A stretch of 64,000 bases of DNA, taken from the NCBI GenBank assembly GCA_964414415.1, contig CAYPWJ010000001.1:62001-126000 (forward strand), read 5' to 3'. Shown here in pieces: positions 16,071-24,928 of the stretch. Origin of the DNA: CAZESS01 sp964414415 (GTDB lineage: Archaea > Thermoplasmatota > E2 > UBA202 > DSCA01). The notes under the pieces were generated by a model that was given only the letters and a program-made list of their open reading frames with translations, had not been told where the DNA came from and did no database searches. The position numbers were made by a program, and so were the translations under genes. Numbering within the stretch: the stretch's first letter is position 1; each line of letters opens with the position of its first letter.

Positions 16071-17402
16071 CCTGTCGAGCGTCTTCTGAACGATTTCAGG
16101 CGCGGCACCGATGTATGCAGCCGCATCGAGCGTCTCTCTGACGCCGTCTTCATCCAGCCGCGAGCGAACCGCATTGTTCTCCATGAGGACCTCCCGTAGA
16201 TGTCGGTCGCTCTCAATCGCCTCGAGGGAGCACCGGCGCAGCAGCTCGTGGGCCTCCTGCCGTCCCATCCCGTGGTCGACAAGCCGGAGCATGACCGCCT
16301 CGGCGAGCGGCAGCCCCTTGCTTCGCTCCAGGTTTTCCTTCATCCGTTCGGGGCGTACCTCGAGGTTGGCGAAGACACGATGCATCCGGAAGAGTATCCA
16401 GTCGGTGAGCACCAATGCGTGCGGGATGACGAAGCGCTCCGACGACGAATTGCAGAGGTCACGCTCGTGCCACTGCACCGCGTTCTCCCAGGCCGGCGGC
16501 AGCTGCGCTCTGACCATCCGGGCGAGGCCACATATCTGCTCGCAGGCGATGGGGTTCTTCTTGTGCGGCATCGTCGACGAGCCCACCTGCTTCGCCCCGA
16601 ATGACTCGGCTGCCTCGCCGATCTCGGTGCGCTGCAGGTTCCGTATCTCCGTCGCAAATTTTTCCAGGGAGGCAGCTATGTTGGCCAGCACGGACAGCAT
16701 CCCGATGTACCGATCCCGGCCCACGATCTGCGTGGCCGGTAGCTCAGCCTCGAGGCCGAGCTCCTCCATCACCCGCTGCTGCAGTTCAAAAAACCGCTCG
16801 GCAAAGCCGGCGCCGGTGCCAACCGCACCGGCCATCTTGCCCACCGCCACGTCACGTCGTGCCGCCGCGACACGCCGGAGATGACGGCTGACCTCTGCAG
16901 CGTAGACCGCCATCTTCAGGCCGAACGTTATCGGCAGCGCCGCCTGCCCATGCGTCCGCCCCAGCATGACCGTGTCGCGGTGCTCGTCAGCCAGATCCAT
17001 CAGCGTTCGCTGCAGCTCCCTGAGGTCATCCATGACGAGGTCGAGCGCCGCCGTCATCTGCAGCGCATTGGCGGAATCCACGATGTCGTAGGAGGTGGCA
17101 CCGAGATGCACGTAGCTGCCCGCGTCGCCGTCGCACTGTTCCGCCAGCGCCTTCACCATCGCCATCACGTCGTGATGTATCTCGCGTTCTATCTCCCGGA
17201 CCCGGTCGACCTCGACATGTTCAAGCGACGCCTTCCGGGATATCTCCTCGGCAGCCTCACCGGGGATGTTGCCCAGCGCTGCATGGGCCCGGGCGAGCGC
17301 AGCCTCGACCTGCAGCTGGTAGCTGAGGCGTCCCTTCTCGCTGAATATCTCTTTCATGGCGTTGCGGCCGTAGCGGTAGTCAAGCGGGCAGACGTTGCTC
17401 AT
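16047..17402 (-). CDS. purB: Adenylosuccinate lyase
   Basis: Catalyses two fumarate-releasing steps of purine synthesis (SAICAR to AICAR, adenylosuccinate to AMP). The 451 residues carry the superfamily signature GSSTMPHKKNP (flexible catalytic loop), GRTHGQAALPITFG, and HLGATSYDIVDSA, the pattern of the archaeal/Bacillus-type PurB. The length is standard. It stands alone on the minus strand, downstream of an intron-bearing tRNA-Gly on the same strand. Its 3' end overlaps the convergent repeat-protein gene by 24 bases. Confidence 0.96.
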   Translation of the reverse strand: MSNVCPLDYRYGRNAMKEIFSEKGRLSYQLQVEAALARAHAALGNIPGEAAEEISRKASLEHVEVDRVREIEREIHHDVMAMVKALAEQCDGDAGSYVHLGATSYDIVDSANALQMTAALDLVMDDLRELQRTLMDLADEHRDTVMLGRTHGQAALPITFGLKMAVYAAEVSRHLRRVAAARRDVAVGKMAGAVGTGAGFAERFFELQQRVMEELGLEAELPATQIVGRDRYIGMLSVLANIAASLEKFATEIRNLQRTEIGEAAESFGAKQVGSSTMPHKKNPIACEQICGLARMVRAQLPPAWENAVQWHERDLCNSSSERFVIPHALVLTDWILFRMHRVFANLEVRPERMKENLERSKGLPLAEAVMLRLVDHGMGRQEAHELLRRCSLEAIESDRHLREVLMENNAVRSRLDEDGVRETLDAAAYIGAAPEIVQKTLDRLSEDIEE

Positions 17403-17465
17403 GGCATGACATCCGGCTTGGATTATAATTCATTTTTGGCTTCTTGGCCTCGCCATGCCGATAAA

Positions 17466-17583
17466 TGCGGGCGCCGGGATTTGAACCCGGGTAATAGCCT
17501 GTTTGCGCCCCTTCCTTTGCGATGTAACGCTTTTAAAGGGTTACCTGGCAAGGCTATGTGATACCAATCTACACTACACCCGC
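17466..17583 (-). tRNA. tRNA-Gly (anticodon GCC) with 45-nt intron
   Basis: On the minus strand, acceptor GCGGGTG pairs with CGCCCGC, the anticodon stem is TAGCC/GGCTA and the loop TTGCCAA holds GCC. A 45-nt intron (17501-17545) sits after position 37. The splice sites form a textbook bulge-helix-bulge: central helix TTGC/GCAA, 5' bulge CA|G and 3' bulge AC|A. The intron also contains a GTAAC/GTTAC hairpin. The mature length is 73 nt. CCA is not encoded. Confidence 0.95.
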
Positions 17584-17900
17584 GGTGTGCAGCCTGTAAA
17601 TGGCATGTCCATCCAAATACTTTGCGGTTCAGGTGGATTCGCTGCCGGCGGCGGACGGCATACCACAACGTTTTTATAACGTCGCCGCTATTCATCGACC
17701 GCAGGGAATGGGGTTAAAAAAATGAAAACCATTTCATTTTTTGCCTCCCAACCTCCCCCCATTCCCGCTTTTTACTCCGTGCTCTGTTTACTCCATACTC
17801 TGTGATGACTTGTTTGGTATCTGTCGGACCCGGTAGCGTTTTCTTGCAGACAAAAATTTTATAATTGTTAACTCCATTGTGTGGTAGGAGGTGAAAAGAC
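17584..17900. promoter_or_regulatory. 317-base intergenic region; promoter of the small helical protein
   Basis: No convincing gene is seen. Towards its right end a TATA-like TTTTATAAT (17857-17865) and a strong ribosome-binding site AGGAGGTG (17886-17893) precede the GTG start at 17901, so this transcript probably has a short leader. The left part may hold the tRNA-Gly promoter. An interrupted AACG inverted repeat around TTTTTATA (near 17668-17682) is also visible. Confidence 0.55.
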
Positions 17901-18092
17901 GTGTTAGACAACGACGTATACAACCTGATGGAACAGCTGCTCGAGGAGAGCAAGAGTCTCTGGCAGATAAAACACCACTACAAGGAGGATGCGGCCGACT
18001 GCGATGAATGCCGCCGCTTCTGGGAGCAGCTGGAAGAGGACAAGGAGCAGCACATCGAGGACCTAGAGCAGCTGCTCCGAAGCCACCTGTAG
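17901..18092 (+). CDS. Small acidic helical protein with CxxC
   Basis: 63 residues starting with GTG, preceded 7 bases upstream by AGGAGGTG, one of the best ribosome-binding sites in the window. The sequence is strongly helical and charged: MEQLLEESKSLWQIKHHYKE, then a DCDECRR turn with a CxxC pair, then a second helix EDKEQHIEDLEQLLRSH. It looks like a two-helix hairpin pinned by a disulfide or metal. Regularly spaced E, H and D residues recall ferritin-like helices, but no family is recognised. It precedes ligA by 65 bases on the same strand. Confidence 0.7.
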   Translation: MLDNDVYNLMEQLLEESKSLWQIKHHYKEDAADCDECRRFWEQLEEDKEQHIEDLEQLLRSHL

Positions 18093-18157
18093 CGCCTTTC
18101 CCTCTTTTCTTTTTCCCTCGGGAACATTTTTATGTAGCATCTGGTTTTTGACCCAGT

Positions 18158-20197
18158 ATGGTCGAGCTACCGGCAGACGAAAAAAAACGCCTCCGCGCTC
18201 TCTCCAGGGATGAGGCAGCAAAAAAAATCGAGGAGCTCCGCGACGACATCCGCCACCACAACTACCTCTACTACGTCAAAAACGAGCCCGAGATATCCGA
18301 CGCGCAATACGATAAACTCGTCAAGAAGCTGGAGCTGCTTGAAGACGAATGGCCGGAGATGGTGACCGAGGACTCACCCACCCAGCGGGTCGGTGCTCCA
18401 CCTGTCGATGAGTTTCCAACAGTCGAGCACGTCAGGCCCATGCTCTCGCTCGACACCGCGGACGAGGAAGAAGTCCAGGCGTTTCACGAGCGCGTGCAAC
18501 GCGAGCTCGGCGTCGACGAGGTGGCATATGCACTTGAGCCCAAGCTCGACGGCCTCAGCATCGAGGTTATCTACCGCAACGGCTCCTACGAGCGTGGTGC
18601 CACCCGCGGCGACGGTGTCAACGGCGAGGACGTCAGCAACAACATCAAGACCATCCGGGCGGTGCCCCTCCGGCTGCACGGCGACGCCGACGACCTGCCC
18701 GATATGCTGGCCGTCCGCGGCGAGGTCATCATGCACATCGATGCTTTCGAGGCATACAACAAGGAACTGATCCAGGAGGGCGAGGAACCGATGGCGAATC
18801 CGCGCAACGCCGCCGCTGGCTCGCTGCGGCTGCTCGACCCCAGCAAGACAGCGGAGCGACCGCTGGATGTCTTTTTCTACGAGATCATGAACTACGAGGA
18901 CATCGACCTGGACACCCAGGCCGAGGCCCTTGAGCTGCTCGAGCGGCTGGGGCTCAAAACCAATCCGCTGGCTGAGGTGCATACGAGCGTTGAAGACCTC
19001 CACGCCTACCACGACGAGATGGAAGCGCGGCGGGAGGACCTCAGCTACGAGATAGACGGCGTGGTCATCAAGGTCAATCGCTTTGATTTCCAGGAGCAGA
19101 TGGGCACCAAGACCCGGAGCCCCCGGTGGGCCGTCGCCTACAAGTTCCCGCCGCGCCGCGAGGAGACCCAGATACGGGACATCACGGTCCAGGTCGGCCG
19201 GACGGGCATCCTGACGCCGCTGGCGCTGCTCAAGCCCGTCGACGTGCAGGGCGTAACGGTATCGAGGGCCAGCCTGCACAACCTGGACTATGTGAGAGAA
19301 AAGGACATCCGGATCGGCGACTGGGTGAAGGTCGTCCGAGCCGGCGACGTCATCCCTGAGGTGCTGGAGCCCATCGAGGAGGAGCGGAGCGGCGACGAAG
19401 AACGATTTGAGATGCCGCAGCAGTGCCCTGTGTGCGGCAGCACCGTCGTCAAGGATGGCGCCTACTACCGCTGCTCCGGCGGGCTGAGCTGTCCGGCGCA
19501 GCTCAAAAAAAGCATCGAGCACTTCGGCTCAAAGGGCGCGCTTGACATCGAGGGCCTCGGCGAGCAGACCGTCGCGCTGCTCGTCGACGAAGGCCTGGTC
19601 GAGCGGGTCAGCGATCTCTACCGCCTGGATGTCGACGACCTGACCGGGCTGCCGCGCTTTGCCGAGACCTCGGCTGCAAACCTCGTCCAGGCGATCCGGG
19701 GGAGCACGGAGCAGCCGCTCGACCGGGTCATCTACGCGCTGGGCATCCCGCACGTCGGGCGGCATATGGCCCACGTCCTGTCGGAGCAATTCGGCAGCAT
19801 GGATGCATTGATGCATGCCTCGCGGGAGGATCTCCGCGATGTCAGGGAGGTCGGGCCGGAGATAGCGCACAGCGTCGTCGACTTCTTCAGCGAGGAACGC
19901 AACCTGGAGGAGATCGAACGGCTGCGTGAGCACGGGGTCACGATGGAGTATGAGCCGGCGACCGGCGCCTTGGAGGGCCTGACGTTCGTGTTCACCGGCT
20001 CCCTGGACAATTATACCCGGGGCGAGGTGAAGGAGCTCGTGGGGCGGGAGGGCGGCCGTGCGGTGTCCAGCGTGAGCAACAGGGTTGACTACGTCGTCGT
20101 CGGCGCGGATCCCGGCTCGAAGCTTGACAGGGCGCGGGAGCTCGACGTCGAGGTCATCGACGAGGCGGCGTTTGAGGAGCTCCTGGGCGACACATAA
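18158..20197 (+). CDS. ligA: NAD-dependent DNA ligase
   Basis: Bacterial-type DNA ligase of 679 residues with every expected domain. The order is Ia region, adenylation domain with lysine K129 in EPKLDGLS, OB fold, four-cysteine zinc finger (CPVCGS...CSGGLSCPAQ near residue 430), helix-hairpin-helix repeats, and a C-terminal BRCT domain (GLTFVFTGSLDNYTRGEVKE). Most archaea use ATP-dependent ligases; haloarchaea and a few others have LigA by transfer from bacteria. The codon usage here looks native, so the acquisition would be old. The promoter element ATTTTTATG lies about 25-33 bases upstream. No ATP-dependent ligase is in the window. Confidence 0.97.
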   Translation: MVELPADEKKRLRALSRDEAAKKIEELRDDIRHHNYLYYVKNEPEISDAQYDKLVKKLELLEDEWPEMVTEDSPTQRVGAPPVDEFPTVEHVRPMLSLDTADEEEVQAFHERVQRELGVDEVAYALEPKLDGLSIEVIYRNGSYERGATRGDGVNGEDVSNNIKTIRAVPLRLHGDADDLPDMLAVRGEVIMHIDAFEAYNKELIQEGEEPMANPRNAAAGSLRLLDPSKTAERPLDVFFYEIMNYEDIDLDTQAEALELLERLGLKTNPLAEVHTSVEDLHAYHDEMEARREDLSYEIDGVVIKVNRFDFQEQMGTKTRSPRWAVAYKFPPRREETQIRDITVQVGRTGILTPLALLKPVDVQGVTVSRASLHNLDYVREKDIRIGDWVKVVRAGDVIPEVLEPIEEERSGDEERFEMPQQCPVCGSTVVKDGAYYRCSGGLSCPAQLKKSIEHFGSKGALDIEGLGEQTVALLVDEGLVERVSDLYRLDVDDLTGLPRFAETSAANLVQAIRGSTEQPLDRVIYALGIPHVGRHMAHVLSEQFGSMDALMHASREDLRDVREVGPEIAHSVVDFFSEERNLEEIERLREHGVTMEYEPATGALEGLTFVFTGSLDNYTRGEVKELVGREGGRAVSSVSNRVDYVVVGADPGSKLDRARELDVEVIDEAAFEELLGDT

Positions 20198-20204
20198 TCG
20201 CCGG

Positions 20205-20213
20205 GTATATAAA
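20205..20213 (+). promoter_or_regulatory. Strong TATA box with no intact downstream gene
   Basis: TATATAAAG is a near-ideal archaeal TATA element 8 bases after the ligA stop. Transcription should begin near 20235, but the next 400 bases contain only a short gene remnant. It may be the promoter of a lost gene or of a non-coding RNA. Confidence 0.5.
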
Positions 20214-20256
20214 GGAGTCTCGGAAATCCTTAACTCTATCGCCCGCGGAGGGGTGC

Positions 20257-20439
20257 CTCGAGCTCCAGATTGAGGCTCTCAACGGGGATGACACGTCACA
20301 GGTGGAGATGGCGCGGGAGTCCGTCAAGCGCGTCGAGGCGGTCATCAACATCGTCGAAAAAAGGCGAGATACACGAGTAAGCCTGTCGGGGCGACGGGTG
20401 CCTCGGATGCCAGCAGACATCTTTCGACGGTGCCTGTAG
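20257..20439 (+). pseudogene. Probable gene remnant between ligA and the glycosyltransferases
   Basis: In one frame this stretch reads like a genuine helical protein end (LELQIEALNGDDTSQVEMA, then RESVKRVEAVINIVEKRRD) but has no upstream start, only GTG 20302 or ATG 20308 inside it, and stops at 20437. Base composition shifts soon after towards AT-richer sequence. It is either the tail of a truncated gene or a 45-residue small protein. No homology can be claimed. The rest of the 20198-20638 gap shows nothing coding on either strand. Confidence 0.35.
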
Positions 20440-20638
20440 TTGGACCTGCTTTTCCATGCTTCCAGTCCCTGCTCCGTGGCGCGTTGCGGAAAATAGATAT
20501 ATTTTAAAAATGCTGTTTGTTTCCGCATTGGCGAGCCGTGAGCGTGAAACGGACGGAGATGTACAGCTGCCGCTCCTGTACCAGGAAAACCATGAAACGA
20601 GGGATTGAACCAAAAATGGAGAATAATACGTTTTGACC

Positions 20639-21958
20639 ATGGAATGGAGGTTGACGTCCCGGTCTCCACCAAAGGCATTGCTTGTCGTCGTCGTGGCAGC
20701 TCTGGGCCTCTACCTGATGTGGATATGGCGTCCACTGGGCCTGTTTCATTCCTGGAATGAGGCGTACTACATGATGCGCGTCGCACATATCGCTCGGGGT
20801 GGAAGCTATTTTGACTGGGGGTTTGACAATCCGCCATTGTTTGTATATGTGCTGACTGTGCTCTCCAGGCTACGTCTCAACCTGGTCTTTTTTCGGTTGT
20901 TCATCGTTTTCTGTACGCTCATCACCACCTGCGGGGTCTACGAATTGGGATCCGTCTTTGCAGATAAAAAAACAGGGATGGCGGCGGCTATCCTCTACGC
21001 GTTTTTTCCGTTGACCGTTGTATTCAGTAAAAAACTGCAGATTGACATGTTCGGCGTCATGTTGATGACGCTGTCTTTTTATTTTGCTGTCATAGGCGTA
21101 AAGCAAAAACGGTCATGGCTTCATCTCTCGGGCGTGTTGCTCGGCCTCGCCGTTCTAACGAAATTTCCATTTGGACTGGTGGCGATTCCCATCCTGTATT
21201 ACCTCTATAGAAAAGACGTCGGATGGAAACGGATTCTTTTCACGTTGTCCGAGGGCGCCCTCGTCGCGTCGCTGTGGGCCGGATACGTTGTGATGACACG
21301 CCCCTCGTTTTTCGACGAACGAGTCTCGTCGTCCTCCAATTTCTTTGGCTTCGGGGCCATGCACGCCGGGGCTCCTCTCTACCAGCTGGCGATGGTGGCG
21401 ACTGCAGTGCTGACGCTGGCATTGTTGCTTGCGCTGTTTTTTCGGAGGCAGCCGGCGAACGTCGAAGAGAGAACCCTCGGTGTGTTTTCCATCGTCTATG
21501 CGCTCTTTTTCATGGTGCTCCCTAACCATGAATACTACCTGCTGCCGCTGCTGGTGCCATTGTTCGTCTACGTGGCCCTGAAATGGCAGAGGGGGCAGTG
21601 GCGGAAGATAGCTATTGGTTTCCTGCTGGTTTCTCTTCTCCTGCTGGCCTGTCGGCCGGTCTACGAAGTAAACTGGCGGCGGACGACGAACTATATCGAA
21701 ACGAGATACGCTGCAGAAAACATAACGGTGTATGCCTCCAACCCCCGTGCGGCGGGATATTATCTCCATCGCAATGTCACGTTACTCACCTCTCGTGTGG
21801 ATGACGGTTTCCCGCCCAATGCCGTTGTAGCGTTCACCTGCTACGACGTCGCCAACCTGAAAGCTGTTCATCTCTGGGAACCCATCCAGGAGCAGCTGGT
21901 GCTGCTGAAGCAGTGGGACGACAAAATGTTCATCTATGGAGGCGAAGCGCTGCCATGA
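20639..21958 (+). CDS. GT-C glycosyltransferase (PMT/ArnT-like, GT39/83 family)
   Basis: 439-residue polytopic membrane protein with about eleven hydrophobic helices. The N-terminal loop HSWNEAYYMMRVAHIARGG, with DWGFDNPPLFVYVL following, is the first extracytoplasmic loop of dolichyl-phosphate-sugar-dependent GT-C enzymes, with the catalytic acidic residue normally D/E (here E in WNEAYY). It would transfer a sugar from a polyprenyl-phosphate donor on the outer face. The stop overlaps the start of the next gene (ATGA), which encodes a polyprenyl-phosphate glycosyltransferase able to supply the donor. Composition is AT-richer than the flanking genes, suggesting acquisition. Confidence 0.85.
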   Translation: MEWRLTSRSPPKALLVVVVAALGLYLMWIWRPLGLFHSWNEAYYMMRVAHIARGGSYFDWGFDNPPLFVYVLTVLSRLRLNLVFFRLFIVFCTLITTCGVYELGSVFADKKTGMAAAILYAFFPLTVVFSKKLQIDMFGVMLMTLSFYFAVIGVKQKRSWLHLSGVLLGLAVLTKFPFGLVAIPILYYLYRKDVGWKRILFTLSEGALVASLWAGYVVMTRPSFFDERVSSSSNFFGFGAMHAGAPLYQLAMVATAVLTLALLLALFFRRQPANVEERTLGVFSIVYALFFMVLPNHEYYLLPLLVPLFVYVALKWQRGQWRKIAIGFLLVSLLLLACRPVYEVNWRRTTNYIETRYAAENITVYASNPRAAGYYLHRNVTLLTSRVDDGFPPNAVVAFTCYDVANLKAVHLWEPIQEQLVLLKQWDDKMFIYGGEALP

Positions 21959-23040
21959 GTGTCTCCATCGTCATCCCAACGTTTAAAGAGCGGGGGAATC
22001 TGCCGGAGCTGTTCACCCGTATTTTCGCCGTTCTGGAGAGCGAGGGCATCGACGGCGAGGTCATCGTCGTTGACGACGACTCCCGGGATGGAACCGAAGG
22101 CTTTGTGCACAAATATGGCCGGGAGCGCCCCGTCGACGTCGTCGTCAGGAGAGACGAGAGAGGGCTGGCATCGGCCTGCGTCGAAGGCTTCCGGCATGCC
22201 AGCAACGACGTATTGCTGGTCATGGACGCCGACCTGCAGCATCCCCCGGAGAAGATACCCGCTCTGCTTGCGGCCATCGAGGCCGGTGCCGACATTGCGA
22301 TCGGCAGCAGATACGTGGAGGGAGGAAGCCTTGGCGACTGGGGCGTCGGCAGAAAACTGGTATCTAGGGCTGCCGCCTCCCTAGCGTCTCTCTTTTTTCA
22401 CACGGTCGCTGGCGTAAAGGACATTGAGTCAGGATTTTTTGCCTTCAAAAAAGACGTTATACAGGACGTCGACCTTCACCCGACGGGATACAAAATCCTG
22501 CTTGAGATTCTGGTGCTCGGCAGTTATACCGCTGTCGAAGAGATAGGATTCCGGTTTGGCGAACGAAAAAAAGGCGAGAGTAAACTCGGGCCGTCGGTCG
22601 TTGTTTCCTACCTTGCACATCTCTGGCATCTCCTCCGGGCATCCGGGCGGTTGACCCAGCTTATTTTATTTTGTCTGGTCGGCCTCGTCGGCGTCGGCGT
22701 CAACCTGGCCGTCCTGTATATCCTCACCGAGGCAGGGATGTATTACCTGCTGTCCGGGGCGGTCGCGATCGAGCTGTCGCTGCTGACCAATTTTGTCCTC
22801 AACCGCAGCTGGACCTTCAGAGACGAGGCACGACACGTGGGGCTGGCCAAGGCACTTGCCAAAGACCACGTCACCCGCTCGATAGGTATGGGGATAAATG
22901 TTGGCTGTCTCTACGTGCTGACGGAGTTCGCTGGACTGTTCTACATGCTCTCTATGCTGGTCGGCATCGGCCTTGCCACGCTGTGGAACTTCGTCGGCAA
23001 CGTCAGGTGGGTATGGACGCCGTCACGAGACGACGGATAA
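21955..23040 (+). CDS. Dolichol-phosphate mannosyltransferase-like GT2 fused to GtrA membrane domain
   Basis: 361 residues. The N-terminal GT2 domain (1-225; SIVIPTFKERGNLPEL, VVDDDSRDGT, MDADLQHPPEKIP with the DxD) resembles DPM1, which makes polyprenyl-phosphate-mannose or glucose. The C-terminal GtrA domain has four helices (230-360; LVGLVGVGVNLAVLYIL, FVLNRSWTFRDE) and is associated with moving or anchoring the lipid-linked sugar. The ATG overlaps the upstream GT-C gene stop. The two together form a complete donor-synthesis and transfer pair for surface glycoprotein or lipid decoration. Confidence 0.92.
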   Translation: MSVSIVIPTFKERGNLPELFTRIFAVLESEGIDGEVIVVDDDSRDGTEGFVHKYGRERPVDVVVRRDERGLASACVEGFRHASNDVLLVMDADLQHPPEKIPALLAAIEAGADIAIGSRYVEGGSLGDWGVGRKLVSRAAASLASLFFHTVAGVKDIESGFFAFKKDVIQDVDLHPTGYKILLEILVLGSYTAVEEIGFRFGERKKGESKLGPSVVVSYLAHLWHLLRASGRLTQLILFCLVGLVGVGVNLAVLYILTEAGMYYLLSGAVAIELSLLTNFVLNRSWTFRDEARHVGLAKALAKDHVTRSIGMGINVGCLYVLTEFAGLFYMLSMLVGIGLATLWNFVGNVRWVWTPSRDDG

Positions 23041-23125
23041 GATACTCAGTTTCCCCTATTATGTTGGTCACGGCGGATGCCGTACCAACCTTTTTTAATT
23101 GCAGGGTGTTCATCCATGTGGCGCT

Positions 23126-24820
23126 ATGAAAAACCGCGAGATGGCCGAGATCCTGTACGAGATCGCCGAGCTGCTCGAGATGAAGGACGTCGACTTCAAG
23201 CCCCGCGCCTACCGCCGGGCGGCGCAGAACATCGAGTCACTCGGCACAGACATCGAGGAGCTCCACGCTGACGGGACGCTGCAGGACATCCCCGGCGTCG
23301 GGAAGAGCATCGCCGAAAAAATCGAGGAATACCTGGAGACCGGCTCCGTGGAGACACTGGAGCGGCTGCGAGAGGAGACCCCGGTGGACATCCAGGAGCT
23401 CTCCGCGGTCGAGGGCCTGGGCCCCAAGCGCATCGAGACGCTGTACCAGAAGCTGGGCGTTACGACGCTCGACGACCTCGAGGAAGCCGCCAAGCAGCAA
23501 AAGATCAGGGAGCTGGAGGGATTCGGCGCGAAAACCGAGCGGAACATCCTCGAGGGCATCGCCTTCGCCCGGGAGAGCCACGACCGTTTCCTGCTCGGCT
23601 TCGCGCTCCCCGAGGCTGACGACATCGTCGAGCAGCTTGAGCCACACGTCAGCCGGATAGCCGTGGCGGGATCGCTCCGCCGCAGGCGGGAGACCATCGG
23701 AGACGTCGACATCCTCGCCGTGACGGACGGCGACGCGATGGAGGTCTTCACCGGCATGGAGCACGTGGACCGGGTCCTGGTCAAGGGAGAGACCAAGACC
23801 TCGGTGCGCCTGCAGGGCGGCCTGCAGGTGGACCTGCGCATCGTCGACGCGGAGAGCTTCGGCTCCGCATTGCAGTACTTCACGGGCAGCCGGGACCACA
23901 ACATCGCGGTGCGGAAGCGCGCCATCCGACGGGGCTACAAGCTCAACGAGTACGGTCTCTTTGACGGCGACAAACGAGTGGCCGGTGAAACCGAGGAGGA
24001 CGTCTACAGGGCGCTCGACCTGGCCTGGATCCCTCCGGAGCTGCGGGAAAACCGCGGAGAGGTGGCGGCGGCCGAGGAGGGGACGCTGCCTGACCTCGTC
24101 GACCTCGACGACGTGAAGGGAGACCTGCAGATGCATACCACGTGGAGCGACGGCGCGAACTCTATAGATGAAATGGTGGAGGCAGCCCTGGAGCTCGGCC
24201 ATGACTACATCGCGATCACCGATCACGTCGGCTCGCTGCGGATCGCCGGCGGCCTCAACGCCGACGAGGTGGCGGAGCAGGCAGACGAAATCCAGGCGGC
24301 CCGCGACACCTATGACGGCATCCATATCTTCCACGGCGTCGAGGCGAACGTCATGAAGGACGGCAGCCTCGATGTCGGCGACGATATCTTCGAGCGGGTC
24401 GACCTCGTGCTGGCCGGCCTCCATTCGGCGTTTCGGATGGACGAGGCGGCGATGACCGAGCGACTCGTTGCAGCTGTCGAGCATCCCGCGGTGGACATCA
24501 TCCCGCATCCGACCTGCCGGCGTCTCCAGAAACGGGAGCCCATCGAGGTTGACCTCGGCCGGGTGCTGCAGGCCGCCGCTGACAGCGACGTCGCCATGGA
24601 GATCAACGCCTACCCGGAGCGCCTGGACCTCAACGACGCTCACGCCCGGCGGGCGAGAGATCTCGGTGTCACGCTGTCCATAGGCACCGACGCTCACCGC
24701 GCGGATCATCTCCGCTACTACGAGCTCGGTATCGCGGTTGCACGGCGCGGCTGGCTTGAAGAAGACGACGTGCTCAACACGCTGGATGCATCGACGCTGG
24801 AGAAGCGCTTTGCACGCTAG
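23126..24820 (+). CDS. polX: DNA polymerase X with C-terminal PHP domain
   Basis: 564 residues. A helix-hairpin-helix 8-kDa-like domain (1-100; IPGVGKSIAEKI, GLGPKRIETL) is followed by the Pol-beta nucleotidyltransferase core with GSLRRRRETIGDVDIL (catalytic aspartates), then a C-terminal PHP phosphoesterase domain (from about 335; DLQMHTTWSDGANS, AITDHVG, GVEANV). The arrangement is that of bacterial and archaeal PolX, a gap-filling repair polymerase with 3'-5' exonuclease or AP-endonuclease activity. The start is ATG 23126; upstream TTG/GTG codons are less likely. Together with the nearby ligase it could complete short-patch base excision repair. Confidence 0.94.
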   Translation: MKNREMAEILYEIAELLEMKDVDFKPRAYRRAAQNIESLGTDIEELHADGTLQDIPGVGKSIAEKIEEYLETGSVETLERLREETPVDIQELSAVEGLGPKRIETLYQKLGVTTLDDLEEAAKQQKIRELEGFGAKTERNILEGIAFARESHDRFLLGFALPEADDIVEQLEPHVSRIAVAGSLRRRRETIGDVDILAVTDGDAMEVFTGMEHVDRVLVKGETKTSVRLQGGLQVDLRIVDAESFGSALQYFTGSRDHNIAVRKRAIRRGYKLNEYGLFDGDKRVAGETEEDVYRALDLAWIPPELRENRGEVAAAEEGTLPDLVDLDDVKGDLQMHTTWSDGANSIDEMVEAALELGHDYIAITDHVGSLRIAGGLNADEVAEQADEIQAARDTYDGIHIFHGVEANVMKDGSLDVGDDIFERVDLVLAGLHSAFRMDEAAMTERLVAAVEHPAVDIIPHPTCRRLQKREPIEVDLGRVLQAAADSDVAMEINAYPERLDLNDAHARRARDLGVTLSIGTDAHRADHLRYYELGIAVARRGWLEEDDVLNTLDASTLEKRFAR

Positions 24821-24928
24821 CGATACATTGAGAGCCCGGCTTTTCTGGAGTGACTGGCATGTCGAGCCGTTCAGGGACGTAGAGCCGGAAAGGAAAATAT
24901 TATTAACGGGCATCCTATACCACTCTGA

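Noticed and set aside
20154..20837. 227-codon minus-strand frame between ligA and the glycosyltransferases
   Set aside because: Low-complexity, serine/arginine-rich translation, runs into two genes and lacks any recognisable domain.
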